DNA of 64,000 nucleotides from CALMRE01 sp964412895 (lineage in GTDB: Bacteria; UBP6; UBA1177; JAKLFG01), in assembly GCA_964412895.1 (NCBI GenBank), contig CAYPQK010000003.1, forward strand, positions 3,790-67,789, read 5' to 3'. Position 1 is the first letter of the stretch, and every line of letters begins with the position of its first letter. The notes beneath the pieces were generated by a model. That model did not search any database. It had not been told where the DNA came from and saw nothing but the letters and a program-made list of their open reading frames with translations. Below are positions 16,073 to 24,217 of the stretch, one piece after another. A program made the position numbers and the translations under genes.

Positions 16073-18103
16073 ATGAGACAGCATCTGTCGCTCGGCATCC
16101 TTTTTTCGCTTCTTGGTCTGATCCTTATGACCGCCTGCGCTTCAGCCCCCGTCGGCTACAGCCGCTTCAATGGCTTGAGCGACGACATCAGGAAGGCGCA
16201 ATCGCTCGACCCGAAAGATTATGCGGAGGCCGACGGCGTGGTAGTACGCGACTACAGCGAGACCCGCATCACTTGGCTGCCCGGTATCGGCGTCGAGACC
16301 TACATCACGCGGCATGTCGTCAAACGGATATTCCGCGATCCCGAGGAGTATCTCACCATGGAACTCAACGCGGGCAAGGAAGACGAGATCGCCGATCTGG
16401 CCGCCCGCGTGATCCACCCCGACGGCACGGTGACCGACCTCGACCGGAAGGATATCTATCGGCGCGACACGCAACTCTCCTCCTACGAAAAGGGACAGTC
16501 TTACAAAAGCGTCCGTTTCAATTTTCCCCGGCTGTCGATCGGCGATGTGATAGAGTACCGTTGGACCCGCATCGACCGGGGCATCTACCTCGCCGACGCA
16601 TGGTGGCTGGCCTATGACAACATGCCGGTGCTCGACGCGGAGTTCGTCGTGAAACTCCCGCGCTGGCTGGTCGAGGGGGGCGACGGCTGGAAGTTCGTCT
16701 ACAAGACCTACAACTTCGACCGGATGTCGGAGCCCGAGATCGAGACGGGCGCGACCGAATACGACCACAAGAGTTACCGGTGGCGCGTGAAGGATATCCC
16801 CAAATTCGTCAGGGAACGGTATGTCGAAATGGCGGCGGACCAGCGGCCGCACCTGAAATTCATCCTTTCCTATTTCTCCACGCCGGCCGGTTATGCCGCC
16901 TTCTACTACAAGAAAACGCTTAAAGAGCAGATGGAACTCACCGATGCGGTCAAGAACAAGGCGGAAACACTTGTCGCCGGCGCGAAGAACGACATCGAGA
17001 AGATCGATGCGCTCCGCCGTTTCGTGCAGGATCTGTTCTACAGCGCCGAACATGTCGATTACGGCCACGGATCCAAGCCCAATCCGCCGGAGACCGTATT
17101 GAAGCGCGGGTTCGGCGACTGCAAGGACAAGGCGATACTGCTGGTGGTGATGCTGCGCGCCATCGGCATCGAGGCCGATCCGGTGCTGGTGTTGTTGCGT
17201 GACGCGGGGCTGGTGGACCCCGATTTCACCTCCAACGACTTCAACCACATGATCGTGCGCGCCGTTACCGCGGACAAAAAAGCGGTCTGGATAGACGGTA
17301 CGATGCGGGGGAACACGCTCGGCTGGCTGCCGTGGAGCCTTGCCGATACCTACGGCCTGCTCGTCACCGAGAAGAGCGCGACCTCGAAGATGGTGAAATT
17401 GCCCTCCTACAGCGCCGACGACAACGGGATGCACCGCTCAATCACGATGGAGTTGCGACCCGATCTCTCGGCGCGTTATACGATCAGGGACATTTTTATC
17501 GGCGAATCGGCGTGGGCCGCGCGCGCCTCCATCGGCATCATGCGTGACGACCAGATCGTTCGTTTCATCCGCGACATGACATGGTGGTCATTCTTCAGGA
17601 TAGAACCGAAAGATATCTCTCGTTCATCGGCCGAGGAGGTGGGGAACCGTTTCGAGATATCGTTCTCCTTCGAGGTCCCGCAGGGCGTCGAACAACAGCC
17701 CGACGGCCGTTATACAGTGTCGATCTGGCCGCTGTACGCGAGCACACTGGCCTACGACACTTTCATGCTCGGCGAACAGGGGCGGCGACAGCCGTTCTAT
17801 CTCGGCGCCCCCCGCCATTTGGAACAGACCTGTGATATAACGCTGCCGGCGGGGGCCGTCGTCATTTCCCGACTGGGCGAATATACGAACTCCACGCCGG
17901 GCGGCGAGATCTCCTATCACTATACTCTTGCGGCGGCCGACGGCGGAAAAGTGAAAGTGACCGAACAACAGCGCGTCGCCAAACCATCGGTCCCGGCGTC
18001 CGACATGGAGGCGATGCGCACATTCTTCGCATCGTTCTTCAAAGACGATCAACTGGACCGGGTGATCATAGAGATGCCCGTCGAGGAAGCGGCGGTGAAG
18101 TAG
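16073..18103 (+). CDS. DUF3857/transglutaminase-like lipoprotein
   Basis: 676 residues. ATG at 16073 has ggggag upstream and begins a lipoprotein signal (LILMTAC, Cys22); upstream in-frame codons do not fit. DUF3857 spans about residues 50-230 (ITRHVVKRIFRDPEEYLTM, VRFNFPRLSIGDVIEYRW). The transglutaminase-like domain carries a complete triad: GFGDCKDKA (Cys350), FNHMIV (His392) and WIDGTM (Asp408). A beta-rich C-terminal region resembling DUF2569-free members of the family follows. Such proteins are envelope-located cysteine peptidases or amidases of unknown substrate. Stop codon lies 3 bases from that of the convergent HD-GYP gene. Confidence 0.85.
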   Translation: MRQHLSLGILFSLLGLILMTACASAPVGYSRFNGLSDDIRKAQSLDPKDYAEADGVVVRDYSETRITWLPGIGVETYITRHVVKRIFRDPEEYLTMELNAGKEDEIADLAARVIHPDGTVTDLDRKDIYRRDTQLSSYEKGQSYKSVRFNFPRLSIGDVIEYRWTRIDRGIYLADAWWLAYDNMPVLDAEFVVKLPRWLVEGGDGWKFVYKTYNFDRMSEPEIETGATEYDHKSYRWRVKDIPKFVRERYVEMAADQRPHLKFILSYFSTPAGYAAFYYKKTLKEQMELTDAVKNKAETLVAGAKNDIEKIDALRRFVQDLFYSAEHVDYGHGSKPNPPETVLKRGFGDCKDKAILLVVMLRAIGIEADPVLVLLRDAGLVDPDFTSNDFNHMIVRAVTADKKAVWIDGTMRGNTLGWLPWSLADTYGLLVTEKSATSKMVKLPSYSADDNGMHRSITMELRPDLSARYTIRDIFIGESAWAARASIGIMRDDQIVRFIRDMTWWSFFRIEPKDISRSSAEEVGNRFEISFSFEVPQGVEQQPDGRYTVSIWPLYASTLAYDTFMLGEQGRRQPFYLGAPRHLEQTCDITLPAGAVVISRLGEYTNSTPGGEISYHYTLAAADGGKVKVTEQQRVAKPSVPASDMEAMRTFFASFFKDDQLDRVIIEMPVEEAAVK

Positions 18104-18106
18104 GGG

Positions 18107-19216
18107 TCAGACCGCGTCCTTGAACTGTTCGCGGATGGCGACGAATTCGTCGATGTGGGCGAGGAAGGTGTCCATCAGTTTCGGGTCGAACTGGGCGCCG
18201 CGCTGGGCCCGGAACTCTTCGACTATCTTCTCCAGCGGCCACGCCTTCTTGTAGACACGGTCGCTGCCGAGCGCGTCGAACACATCGGCGATGGCGCAGA
18301 TGCGGCCGAAGATGTGGATATCGTCGCCCTTGAGACCGCGCGGATAGCCCTTGCCGTCGTACCGTTCGTGATGTTCGCGGGCCACCGTCGCCGCCGCCTT
18401 CAGGATGGGCCGCGCCGAACCCTTCAGTATCGCGTAGCCGTTCTCGGCGTGCATCTTCATGACATCGAATTCGGCGGGATCGAGCCGTCCGGGCTTGAGC
18501 AGGATCGAGTCGGGGACCGCTATTTTGCCGATATCGTGCATCGGCGCGGCGAGCCGGAGCAGTTCGGCGTCCCGCTTGGGCAGGCAGAACCGGAGGGCGA
18601 GCAGTTTGCAGTATTCCGACACCCGCTTGACATGGTTGCCGGTCTCCTTCGAGCGCGTTTCCCCGGCCTCGGCGAGTGCGAAGATGATGTCGCGCTGGGT
18701 CTCTTCGATCTCCTCGTTGAGCTTCGCCGCCTCTATCGCCTCGCCGGCGTAGGTGGAGGCGAGTTTGAGGAACTTGATGTCGCTCTCCTCGAATTTGCCC
18801 GCGGTGCTCTTCTTGTTGATGGTCTGGAAGACGCCGAGCACCTCGCCGCGGCTGTTCTTTATCGGCACCGCGAGTATGCTGCGGGTCGTGTAGCCGGTCT
18901 GCCGGTCTATCTCCTGATTGAAGCGGGCGTCACGGTAAGGATCGTTGACGATGACCGTTTCGCCGCTCTGCACCGCCACCCCGGCGATACCGGTCGACGC
19001 GGGCATGCCGATCCGGTCGATGCCGTGCGCCACTTTGGTCCACAGTTCCTCTTTCTGTTTGTCGAACATCCAGAGGGTGCAGCGGTCAGCGTTGACCAGA
19101 TCGCGCCCCATCTCGGCCAGCAGTATCAGCGCCGCGTCTATCTTGCGGACCCCTTCGACCTTGCCGATGTACTGGAGTATCAGCTCCAGCATGATATTTT
19201 GCTTTTCGTCGGCCAT
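18107..19216 (-). CDS. GAF-HD-GYP cyclic-di-GMP phosphodiesterase
   Basis: 369 residues, cytosolic. A GAF domain (about 15-165: LVNADRCTLWMFDKQKEELW, GIAGVAVQSGETVIVNDPY, SILAVPIKNSRGEVLGVFQ) precedes a coiled linker and an HD-GYP domain. The latter has MHDIGKIAVPDSILLKPG and HHERYDGKGYPRGLKG, so HD, HH and GYP residues are all present and the enzyme should hydrolyse c-di-GMP. The GAF domain probably senses a small molecule and no receiver domain is present. ATG at 19216 follows the stop of an EGF-like lipoprotein gene by 10 bases, so both are co-transcribed. Confidence 0.9.
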   Translation of the reverse strand: MADEKQNIMLELILQYIGKVEGVRKIDAALILLAEMGRDLVNADRCTLWMFDKQKEELWTKVAHGIDRIGMPASTGIAGVAVQSGETVIVNDPYRDARFNQEIDRQTGYTTRSILAVPIKNSRGEVLGVFQTINKKSTAGKFEESDIKFLKLASTYAGEAIEAAKLNEEIEETQRDIIFALAEAGETRSKETGNHVKRVSEYCKLLALRFCLPKRDAELLRLAAPMHDIGKIAVPDSILLKPGRLDPAEFDVMKMHAENGYAILKGSARPILKAAATVAREHHERYDGKGYPRGLKGDDIHIFGRICAIADVFDALGSDRVYKKAWPLEKIVEEFRAQRGAQFDPKLMDTFLAHIDEFVAIREQFKDAV

Positions 19217-19226
19217 GCTGTTGATC

Positions 19227-20195
19227 CTACTCGGCGCAGATGGGATAGGGAAGGCTGGTCCCGAGTACGGCGGGATCGTAGAGGTTGCCGCTCGCGCTGG
19301 TGACATCGAGCTGGGCGTCGGCGACCGTCCCGATGGTGAAGTTACCGTCGTTGGACATCGCCCGGATGCAGTCTATCGTCATGCCGCTCCGGGAGAAGGT
19401 CATGTCGCCGTAGGTGACCACCGCCTGCGCTGCCGACAGGGAGTGCGCCCCGGCGGTGTTCTGGGCCGCGGGCAGGGAAAACATGAAGAAATGGGCGCCG
19501 CCCATCGAGAAGGAATCTATCCACATCGTGACGATATTGCTGCCGTTCGCGGTGGAGAGGGGGAAGTGCAGGTCGCCGTAAATGGAGACGGTGCCGTACT
19601 GGAAGTCGGTGCCGAGATGCGAGAAATCGGCGGTCCCTTCGCCGCCCAACAACTGCTGGAAGCTGGTCCCTTCGGCGTTGACCGGGCCGGTGAAGTCGAA
19701 CGAGAAGGTGCCGGTCGCGGTGAGCGTGTCCTCGACGCAGACGCCGGTGTTCCAGTGGTAGCCCTCGTCGCAGACGCAGGTCGGTTCGTTACCGACGACC
19801 TCGCAGTGGCTGTTGACATCGTCGCAGGTGAAGCCGTTGCAGGTCGCGGTCGGGATGTCGGCGTCGGGGGTGACGACATTGTCGTTCGGGTTGTTGTCGG
19901 GCTGGGCGTTGTCGTTCTGGACATTGTCATTCTGCGTATTGTCGCTGATCGGGTCGTCGGTCTGCGGATCGTCGTTGGTGACATCGTCGGGCAGGATGCT
20001 GTCGTTCGCCGGATCGTCGGTCAGCAGGTCGTCGTTGGTGACATCGTCGTTCTGCGCCACATTGTCGCCGTCGAACATCGGAATGTCGGTCACCGCCGTG
20101 TCCTTGTCTTCGCTGATGACGCGGGTGGTGTTCTCGCACGACGCGAGGACAAAGAGCGCCATAATGCACAGGAACATCGCCGTCATGCCTTTCAT
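19227..20195 (-). CDS. Lipoprotein with Asp/Asn-rich stalk and EGF-like module
   Basis: 322 residues. ATG at 20195 has gggagg upstream; lipid Cys at 20 (VLASC). Residues about 30-110 are an Asp/Asn/Thr/Pro stalk with repeated DDVTNDD and QNDN units, repeated also in the DNA. One EGF-like module follows (CNGFTCDDVNSHCEVV, CVCDEGYHWNTGVC). The C-terminal 180 residues are a beta-rich domain (TGTFSFDFTGPVNAEG, FHFPLS-like strands). No enzyme motif seen. It is the first gene of a two-gene operon with the HD-GYP phosphodiesterase. Confidence 0.75.
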   Translation of the reverse strand: MKGMTAMFLCIMALFVLASCENTTRVISEDKDTAVTDIPMFDGDNVAQNDDVTNDDLLTDDPANDSILPDDVTNDDPQTDDPISDNTQNDNVQNDNAQPDNNPNDNVVTPDADIPTATCNGFTCDDVNSHCEVVGNEPTCVCDEGYHWNTGVCVEDTLTATGTFSFDFTGPVNAEGTSFQQLLGGEGTADFSHLGTDFQYGTVSIYGDLHFPLSTANGSNIVTMWIDSFSMGGAHFFMFSLPAAQNTAGAHSLSAAQAVVTYGDMTFSRSGMTIDCIRAMSNDGNFTIGTVADAQLDVTSASGNLYDPAVLGTSLPYPICAE

Positions 20196-20234
20196 GGATG
20201 CCTCCCACAGGGTTAAAAGAATCGGTCCACAGCG

Positions 20235-20262
20235 ATTGTAGAACATAAAAAAATGAAGTCAA
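20235..20262 (-). promoter_or_regulatory. Sigma-70-like promoter of the lipoprotein/HD-GYP operon
   Basis: Minus strand TTGACT, 16-base spacer, TACAAT; about 40 bases before the ATG at 20195. Confidence 0.65.
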
Positions 20263-20278
20263 GAGGGAAAATTAAAAG

Positions 20279-20911
20279 CTAGCGCCGCAGTTTGTCAAGT
20301 CGTTCCAGCAGGATATCGACCGTTGTGTTCCACACCTCGATACAGCGTGTCGTGTCGATGCTGGTGTCGATGAGGTAGACGATGACTCCTTCGCGCATGA
20401 TGTCAAGCCCGAGCAGTATCCGTTCGACCTGTGGGTCGGCGGCGGGAAGGCCCATCATCGCGGTTATTTTCTCGCGGACGAAGGCCTTCCGACCCATGAC
20501 CTTCTTTTCGATGGCTCTCACGAAGGCGGGATCCACCCGAGCCTCGTTGGAAGAGATGATGCTGTAACCCGCGTTCAGTTTCTTGTGCGAACGGAGGAAA
20601 TCGGCGACCCCCGTCATAAGGTCGGACAGAAATTTCCGCGGATCGGTGTAGGGGGCCTCGTAGGAGGGTGGCTTGAGGATGTCAAGGAAGTGGATACAGG
20701 CGGCGGTCCGTATCTCCGACATGTTCTTGAAATGATGATAAAGATTCGCCTTCGAGATGCCGACCCGTTCGGCGAGATTGCGCGCCGTGAGGGCATCGGA
20801 ACCTTTCTCGCCGGCGAGTTCAAGCGTGGCGACGAGGATATGCTCGCGTACTTTGCGCCCTTTCTCTTTGCGGCCGTCGGGCCGCGCTGTCGCGACTGTT
20901 TTTTTCGTCAT
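20279..20911 (-). CDS. TetR-family transcriptional regulator
   Basis: 210 residues. Helix-turn-helix near residues 22-70: VREHILVATLELAGEKGSDA, LTARNLAERVGISKANLYHHF, the standard TetR_N pattern. The C-terminal ligand domain is helical with no recognisable ligand signature. ATG at 20911 is preferred; the reading frame runs further upstream into the promoter region. It is divergent from the lipoprotein/C25 protease operon, and a TetR-type palindrome lies between them, so it very likely represses that operon and perhaps itself. Confidence 0.88.
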   Translation of the reverse strand: MTKKTVATARPDGRKEKGRKVREHILVATLELAGEKGSDALTARNLAERVGISKANLYHHFKNMSEIRTAACIHFLDILKPPSYEAPYTDPRKFLSDLMTGVADFLRSHKKLNAGYSIISSNEARVDPAFVRAIEKKVMGRKAFVREKITAMMGLPAADPQVERILLGLDIMREGVIVYLIDTSIDTTRCIEVWNTTVDILLERLDKLRR

Positions 20912-20931
20912 CTTTCGGTCCACCAGCCGGT

Positions 20932-20959
20932 AGTATGCCACGATACTTGCTGATGTAAA
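20932..20959 (-). promoter_or_regulatory. Possible promoter of the TetR gene
   Basis: Minus strand TTTACA, 16-base spacer, CATACT; 20 bases before the ATG at 20911. Confidence 0.35.
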
Positions 20960-21027
20960 GTTTTTGTCGTTTTCGTAACCCGCCGTTATCAAATAAGAAA
21001 AAAGTCTCGCACGACTCTTGCTGAATG

Positions 21028-21047
21028 CTGACCGACCGTTCGGTTAG
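21028..21047. promoter_or_regulatory. Candidate TetR operator
   Basis: Core ACCGACCGTTCGGT (21031-21044) is a palindrome with two mismatches at the centre and matches the ACCGA..CGGT pattern often bound by TetR-family repressors. It lies 34 bases before the ATG of the lipoprotein gene at 21079, where it would block transcription, and about 120 bases from the divergent tetR start. Confidence 0.55.
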
Positions 21048-21078
21048 TTTGTTATTTGACGGCGCGATGGAGGCTGAC

Positions 21079-22599
21079 ATGAGAAAGATGATCACGATGA
21101 CGGCCGCGATGGTGGCGGCATTTCTGTTGTTTGCTGCCTGCGGCGGCGGCGAGGACCCGGTGACCGACGACACGGCCCCGGCCGACAACGACACGACGAC
21201 GCTCGACGAGGATACCGCCGTTCCCGATGTCGACACGGCGACGCCCACCAAGCCGGGCGACGATTTCAACACCCCGCCGCGCAGTGTCGTGTTCGAGTTC
21301 AAGGGGCTCATTAATTCGTATGATGATGTTCTTGCGCAGACCGACACCAAAGGGGTGATGGATATGACGCTCACGCTGGGCGACATCGACATCACGATGA
21401 ACGACTACCCCACCTCCTACCGGCTCCTCTATCCCGATGAGGAGCAGTACGGAGAGTTGGCCGGGACCGAACATATCATGCTCGGTTCGTTCGGCGACCT
21501 CAAGCAGGAGGGGAGTTATGTGATGTACTACACCTTCATTGCCGGAATGCCGGTGACGGCGCTTGAAGAGATCAAAAAGAACAAAACGCCCGAGGCGACC
21601 GCCGCGGCGCTTGAGTCGCGGGTGAATCTGACCCACACCACCTACCTGCGGCGGCCCGATAACAGCGTGGTCCTGCGCCGTTGCATGATAGCGGTGCTGG
21701 ATACGCCGGAGGAGTCGCGCCTGTTCGTCAACTTTGTCAACAATGTCGACTTCACGCCGGGAGAGAACATTCTCGCGTGGGGCAACATCGCGCTGACGGT
21801 CGATTTCGACCCGGAAAAACTCACCGGCTACGAGCAGTATGAGGGACAGTGGTGTTCCTTCAGGCTCGACGACGCGACGATAGACAAAACGCAGTATGAG
21901 GCGGAACTGATGAAGGATGTGACAAAACTCGACTGCGAAGTGCCGGCCGACTTCCTCGACGGGGCGGGCGACACGAGCGCGACCTACACCTTCAAAGGGG
22001 TGATCAATGAATCGGGGGCTCAGCAGAACACCGCCGGCTTCGGCGCCTTCACCGTGAAGGTCGCCGGGACCGAGATCCCGGTGAGCGACTACATCGCCAT
22101 CGCTACCACATCGGTCGGGACGGCGGGACAGGAACTCGTCGCGGTCGAGTCGCTCGGCGGCATTGAGACCATCACCGGACAGAACCACTACAAATACAAC
22201 TATTTCTCCGCCATCGTCGACAAACAGACGCTTCTTGACGCGAAAACGGCGGGCGATGCCTCGTGCCTCTTCGCGGGGATCGGCGACGGCGAAAAGGCAT
22301 TCGTCCAGCTCTTCGCAGTCGAGGAGAAACAGGTGAACAGTATCACCTACCAGAAGGTCTGCCCGACGGCGGTGCTCGCACCGCTCCCAGCGACATCGGT
22401 GATACTGTACTGCATCGGCGGCAACACCGAATTCGCGGTCGGCGAGGAGATCCAATCGGCGGCGAATGTGACGCTCACCACCGACGAGACCTACCTGATG
22501 CAGGTCTTCGAGGTCGACAGTGCCGACAAACTGTGCGGCTGCAACGAGAACTACACGACCGTCATCGAGTGTTCGGCCTACGATGCGGTCGAACCGTAA
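21079..22599 (+). CDS. Lipoprotein of unknown function, first gene of TetR-controlled operon
   Basis: 506 residues. ATG at 21079 has ggagg upstream; lipid Cys21 (LFAAC). A short Asp/Thr linker (TDDTAPADNDTTTLDED) is followed by two related beta-rich halves: VFEFKGLINSYDDVLAQTD and TYTFKGVINESGAQQNTAG begin similar segments, and both contain an LGDIDITMNDY/VAGTEIPVSDY-type strand, so it is an internal duplication. No catalytic motif recognised. The C25-type protease follows after 15 bases in the same operon; this protein may be a partner or substrate-binding component. Confidence 0.75.
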   Translation: MRKMITMTAAMVAAFLLFAACGGGEDPVTDDTAPADNDTTTLDEDTAVPDVDTATPTKPGDDFNTPPRSVVFEFKGLINSYDDVLAQTDTKGVMDMTLTLGDIDITMNDYPTSYRLLYPDEEQYGELAGTEHIMLGSFGDLKQEGSYVMYYTFIAGMPVTALEEIKKNKTPEATAAALESRVNLTHTTYLRRPDNSVVLRRCMIAVLDTPEESRLFVNFVNNVDFTPGENILAWGNIALTVDFDPEKLTGYEQYEGQWCSFRLDDATIDKTQYEAELMKDVTKLDCEVPADFLDGAGDTSATYTFKGVINESGAQQNTAGFGAFTVKVAGTEIPVSDYIAIATTSVGTAGQELVAVESLGGIETITGQNHYKYNYFSAIVDKQTLLDAKTAGDASCLFAGIGDGEKAFVQLFAVEEKQVNSITYQKVCPTAVLAPLPATSVILYCIGGNTEFAVGEEIQSAANVTLTTDETYLMQVFEVDSADKLCGCNENYTTVIECSAYDAVEP

Positions 22600-22614
22600 C
22601 CGGGGGAGGGTGTC

Positions 22615-24108
22615 ATGAATAAGAAACTGATGATCGGCACGATACTGCTGGCGGTTGTTGCGATCTGCTTCACGGGAAAGTTATATGCGGCCGAGCCGGA
22701 CAAGGGGCTTCTGGTGGTGACGACCGACTATGTCAAGAACGGCTCGACGGCGCTCGGTACCTTCGTCGCCGAAAAAGAGGCGCATGGTTTTACAGTGCGC
22801 GTGGTCACCGAAAGCGACTACGGCGGGGCGGGGGAAAAGGGCGCTGTCCGCGCCGCGAAGATACGCGACTGGCTCGCCGCCAACCGCGCCGGGTACGGTT
22901 TCGCGCTTCTCATCGGCGACCCCAACCCGAAGTTCGGCGATGTGCCGATGGTGCTTGGCCAGCCGCTGGGAGAGGGGGCGAGCGACCCGTGCGCCGACAC
23001 CGGGTACTCGTGTGTCGAGATACCGACCGACCTCTACTACGGCGACCTCTCGGGTTCGTGGGACCTCAACGAGGACGGCATCTTCGCGCAACTGCCGGTC
23101 GACATGGGCGACGGCGGTATCGACTTCGGATCGGAACTGGCGGTCGGCCGCATCCCGGTCTACTTCGGCGATCTGGAGGAACTCGACGAGCTACTGACCC
23201 ATATCGTCGGCTATATGCGGATGGCGGAGGAGGCGACCGCCTACCGCAAAAAGATGCTCTTTCCGCTCTCGTTCATCTGGTTCGACGGCTACAAGGTGTT
23301 CCAGACGATGCAGGAGAACAAGGAGACGGCCGAGACGGCCGAATGGTTCATCCACAATGTCCTGCCGGGCCGCGACGGCATCACCTACACCCGGCTTTAC
23401 GAGGCGGAAGGATACTATCCGACGCGGTTCGACTATGAACTGCCGCTGACCAACGAGAACCTCATCAGCGAATGGAAGAAAGGCTACGGCATGGTCTTCT
23501 GGGGCGGCCACGGTATGCCGACGAGCGTGGTGCGGACCGTCTGGACGGAGGACACCAACGGCAATGAGCTCGGCGAGAACGACGAGGTGTACAGTCCGCT
23601 TCTTATCGAGTCGAGCGACGGGAAGGAGATCGCCTCGGGACAGCCATCGTTCGTTGTCGCGATATCGTGCCTCGTCGGGTTCGTGAGCGAACCGGGGTCG
23701 ATATCGCACCGGTTCATGATCGACGGGGCGGCGGTTGGCGTCATCAGCTCGTCGAGCGTCACCGATCCTTCGGCGATGAAGTGGCTGGAGCTCGACACAC
23801 CGCTTAATACCGCGACGCTCGGCGAAGACAATACCGGCGTCCTCTTTTTCGACCGCCTCATCGGCGGCGGCTACGCGGGACGAGTGTTCGCCGATATCCG
23901 CGACGAACTCGGCGACGAAACGGTCTACCGGGTCATCGATCACAAGCTGATGCTCAACTATTTCGGCGATCCGTCGCTCACTCTCTACGACCATGCCGTC
24001 GATGTCGAACCGACCGACGACGATACGACGGCCGATAACGATCCCCCCGTAAACGACGATGCTGTGCCCGCCGACGATACCTCCGGCGGGTGCAGCATCG
24101 TCCTCTAG
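22615..24108 (+). CDS. Secreted C25 (gingipain-like) cysteine protease with short GCS tail
   Basis: 497 residues. Signal peptide MNKKLMIGTILLAVVAICF..YAAE. The caspase-like fold is indicated by a first strand GLLVVTTDYV, LLIGDPNPKFGDVPM, IPTDLYYGDLSGSWDLNEDG, VGRIPVYFGD, then VFWGGHGMP with catalytic His299 and VVAISCLVGF with catalytic Cys352; LNYFGDPSLTLYD closes the domain as in C25 peptidases. An Asp/Thr linker of about 25 residues leads to the terminus SGGCSIVL. That tail resembles the tail of the serine protease downstream and might be a sorting or anchoring signal. Stop lies in a strong hairpin. Confidence 0.85.
   Translation: MNKKLMIGTILLAVVAICFTGKLYAAEPDKGLLVVTTDYVKNGSTALGTFVAEKEAHGFTVRVVTESDYGGAGEKGAVRAAKIRDWLAANRAGYGFALLIGDPNPKFGDVPMVLGQPLGEGASDPCADTGYSCVEIPTDLYYGDLSGSWDLNEDGIFAQLPVDMGDGGIDFGSELAVGRIPVYFGDLEELDELLTHIVGYMRMAEEATAYRKKMLFPLSFIWFDGYKVFQTMQENKETAETAEWFIHNVLPGRDGITYTRLYEAEGYYPTRFDYELPLTNENLISEWKKGYGMVFWGGHGMPTSVVRTVWTEDTNGNELGENDEVYSPLLIESSDGKEIASGQPSFVVAISCLVGFVSEPGSISHRFMIDGAAVGVISSSSVTDPSAMKWLELDTPLNTATLGEDNTGVLFFDRLIGGGYAGRVFADIRDELGDETVYRVIDHKLMLNYFGDPSLTLYDHAVDVEPTDDDTTADNDPPVNDDAVPADDTSGGCSIVL
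24056..24101 (+). terminator. Long hairpin overlapping the protease gene end, possible terminator
   Basis: Arms 24056-24073 and 24084-24101 pair over 18 positions with one 2-base internal mismatch (ACGATGCTG..CCCGCCG against CGGCGGG..CAGCATCGT). A T-rich run starts at 24111. The hairpin lies within the last codons of the gene, and the distance to the T-run is longer than usual, so termination is likely but not certain. Confidence 0.5.
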
Positions 24109-24160
24109 TGTTTTTCTCTAACTATCAATAATAATTCATAGAAACATACCGGACCCGCTC

Positions 24161-24188
24161 TTGCTTGTTTTTCCATCAGAGGTAGACT
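24161..24188 (+). promoter_or_regulatory. Possible promoter of the trypsin-like protease gene
   Basis: TTGCTT, 16-base spacer, TAGACT; 29 bases before the ATG at 24218 and downstream of the hairpin. Confidence 0.4.
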
Positions 24189-24217
24189 CTGTGATGTTCA
24201 ACCTGATGGAGGAACGG

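Noticed and set aside
19860..20060. CRISPR-like repeats in the Asp/Asn-coding stalk
   Set aside because: The repeats are degenerate codons for DDVTNDD-type units within an open gene, without regular spacers.
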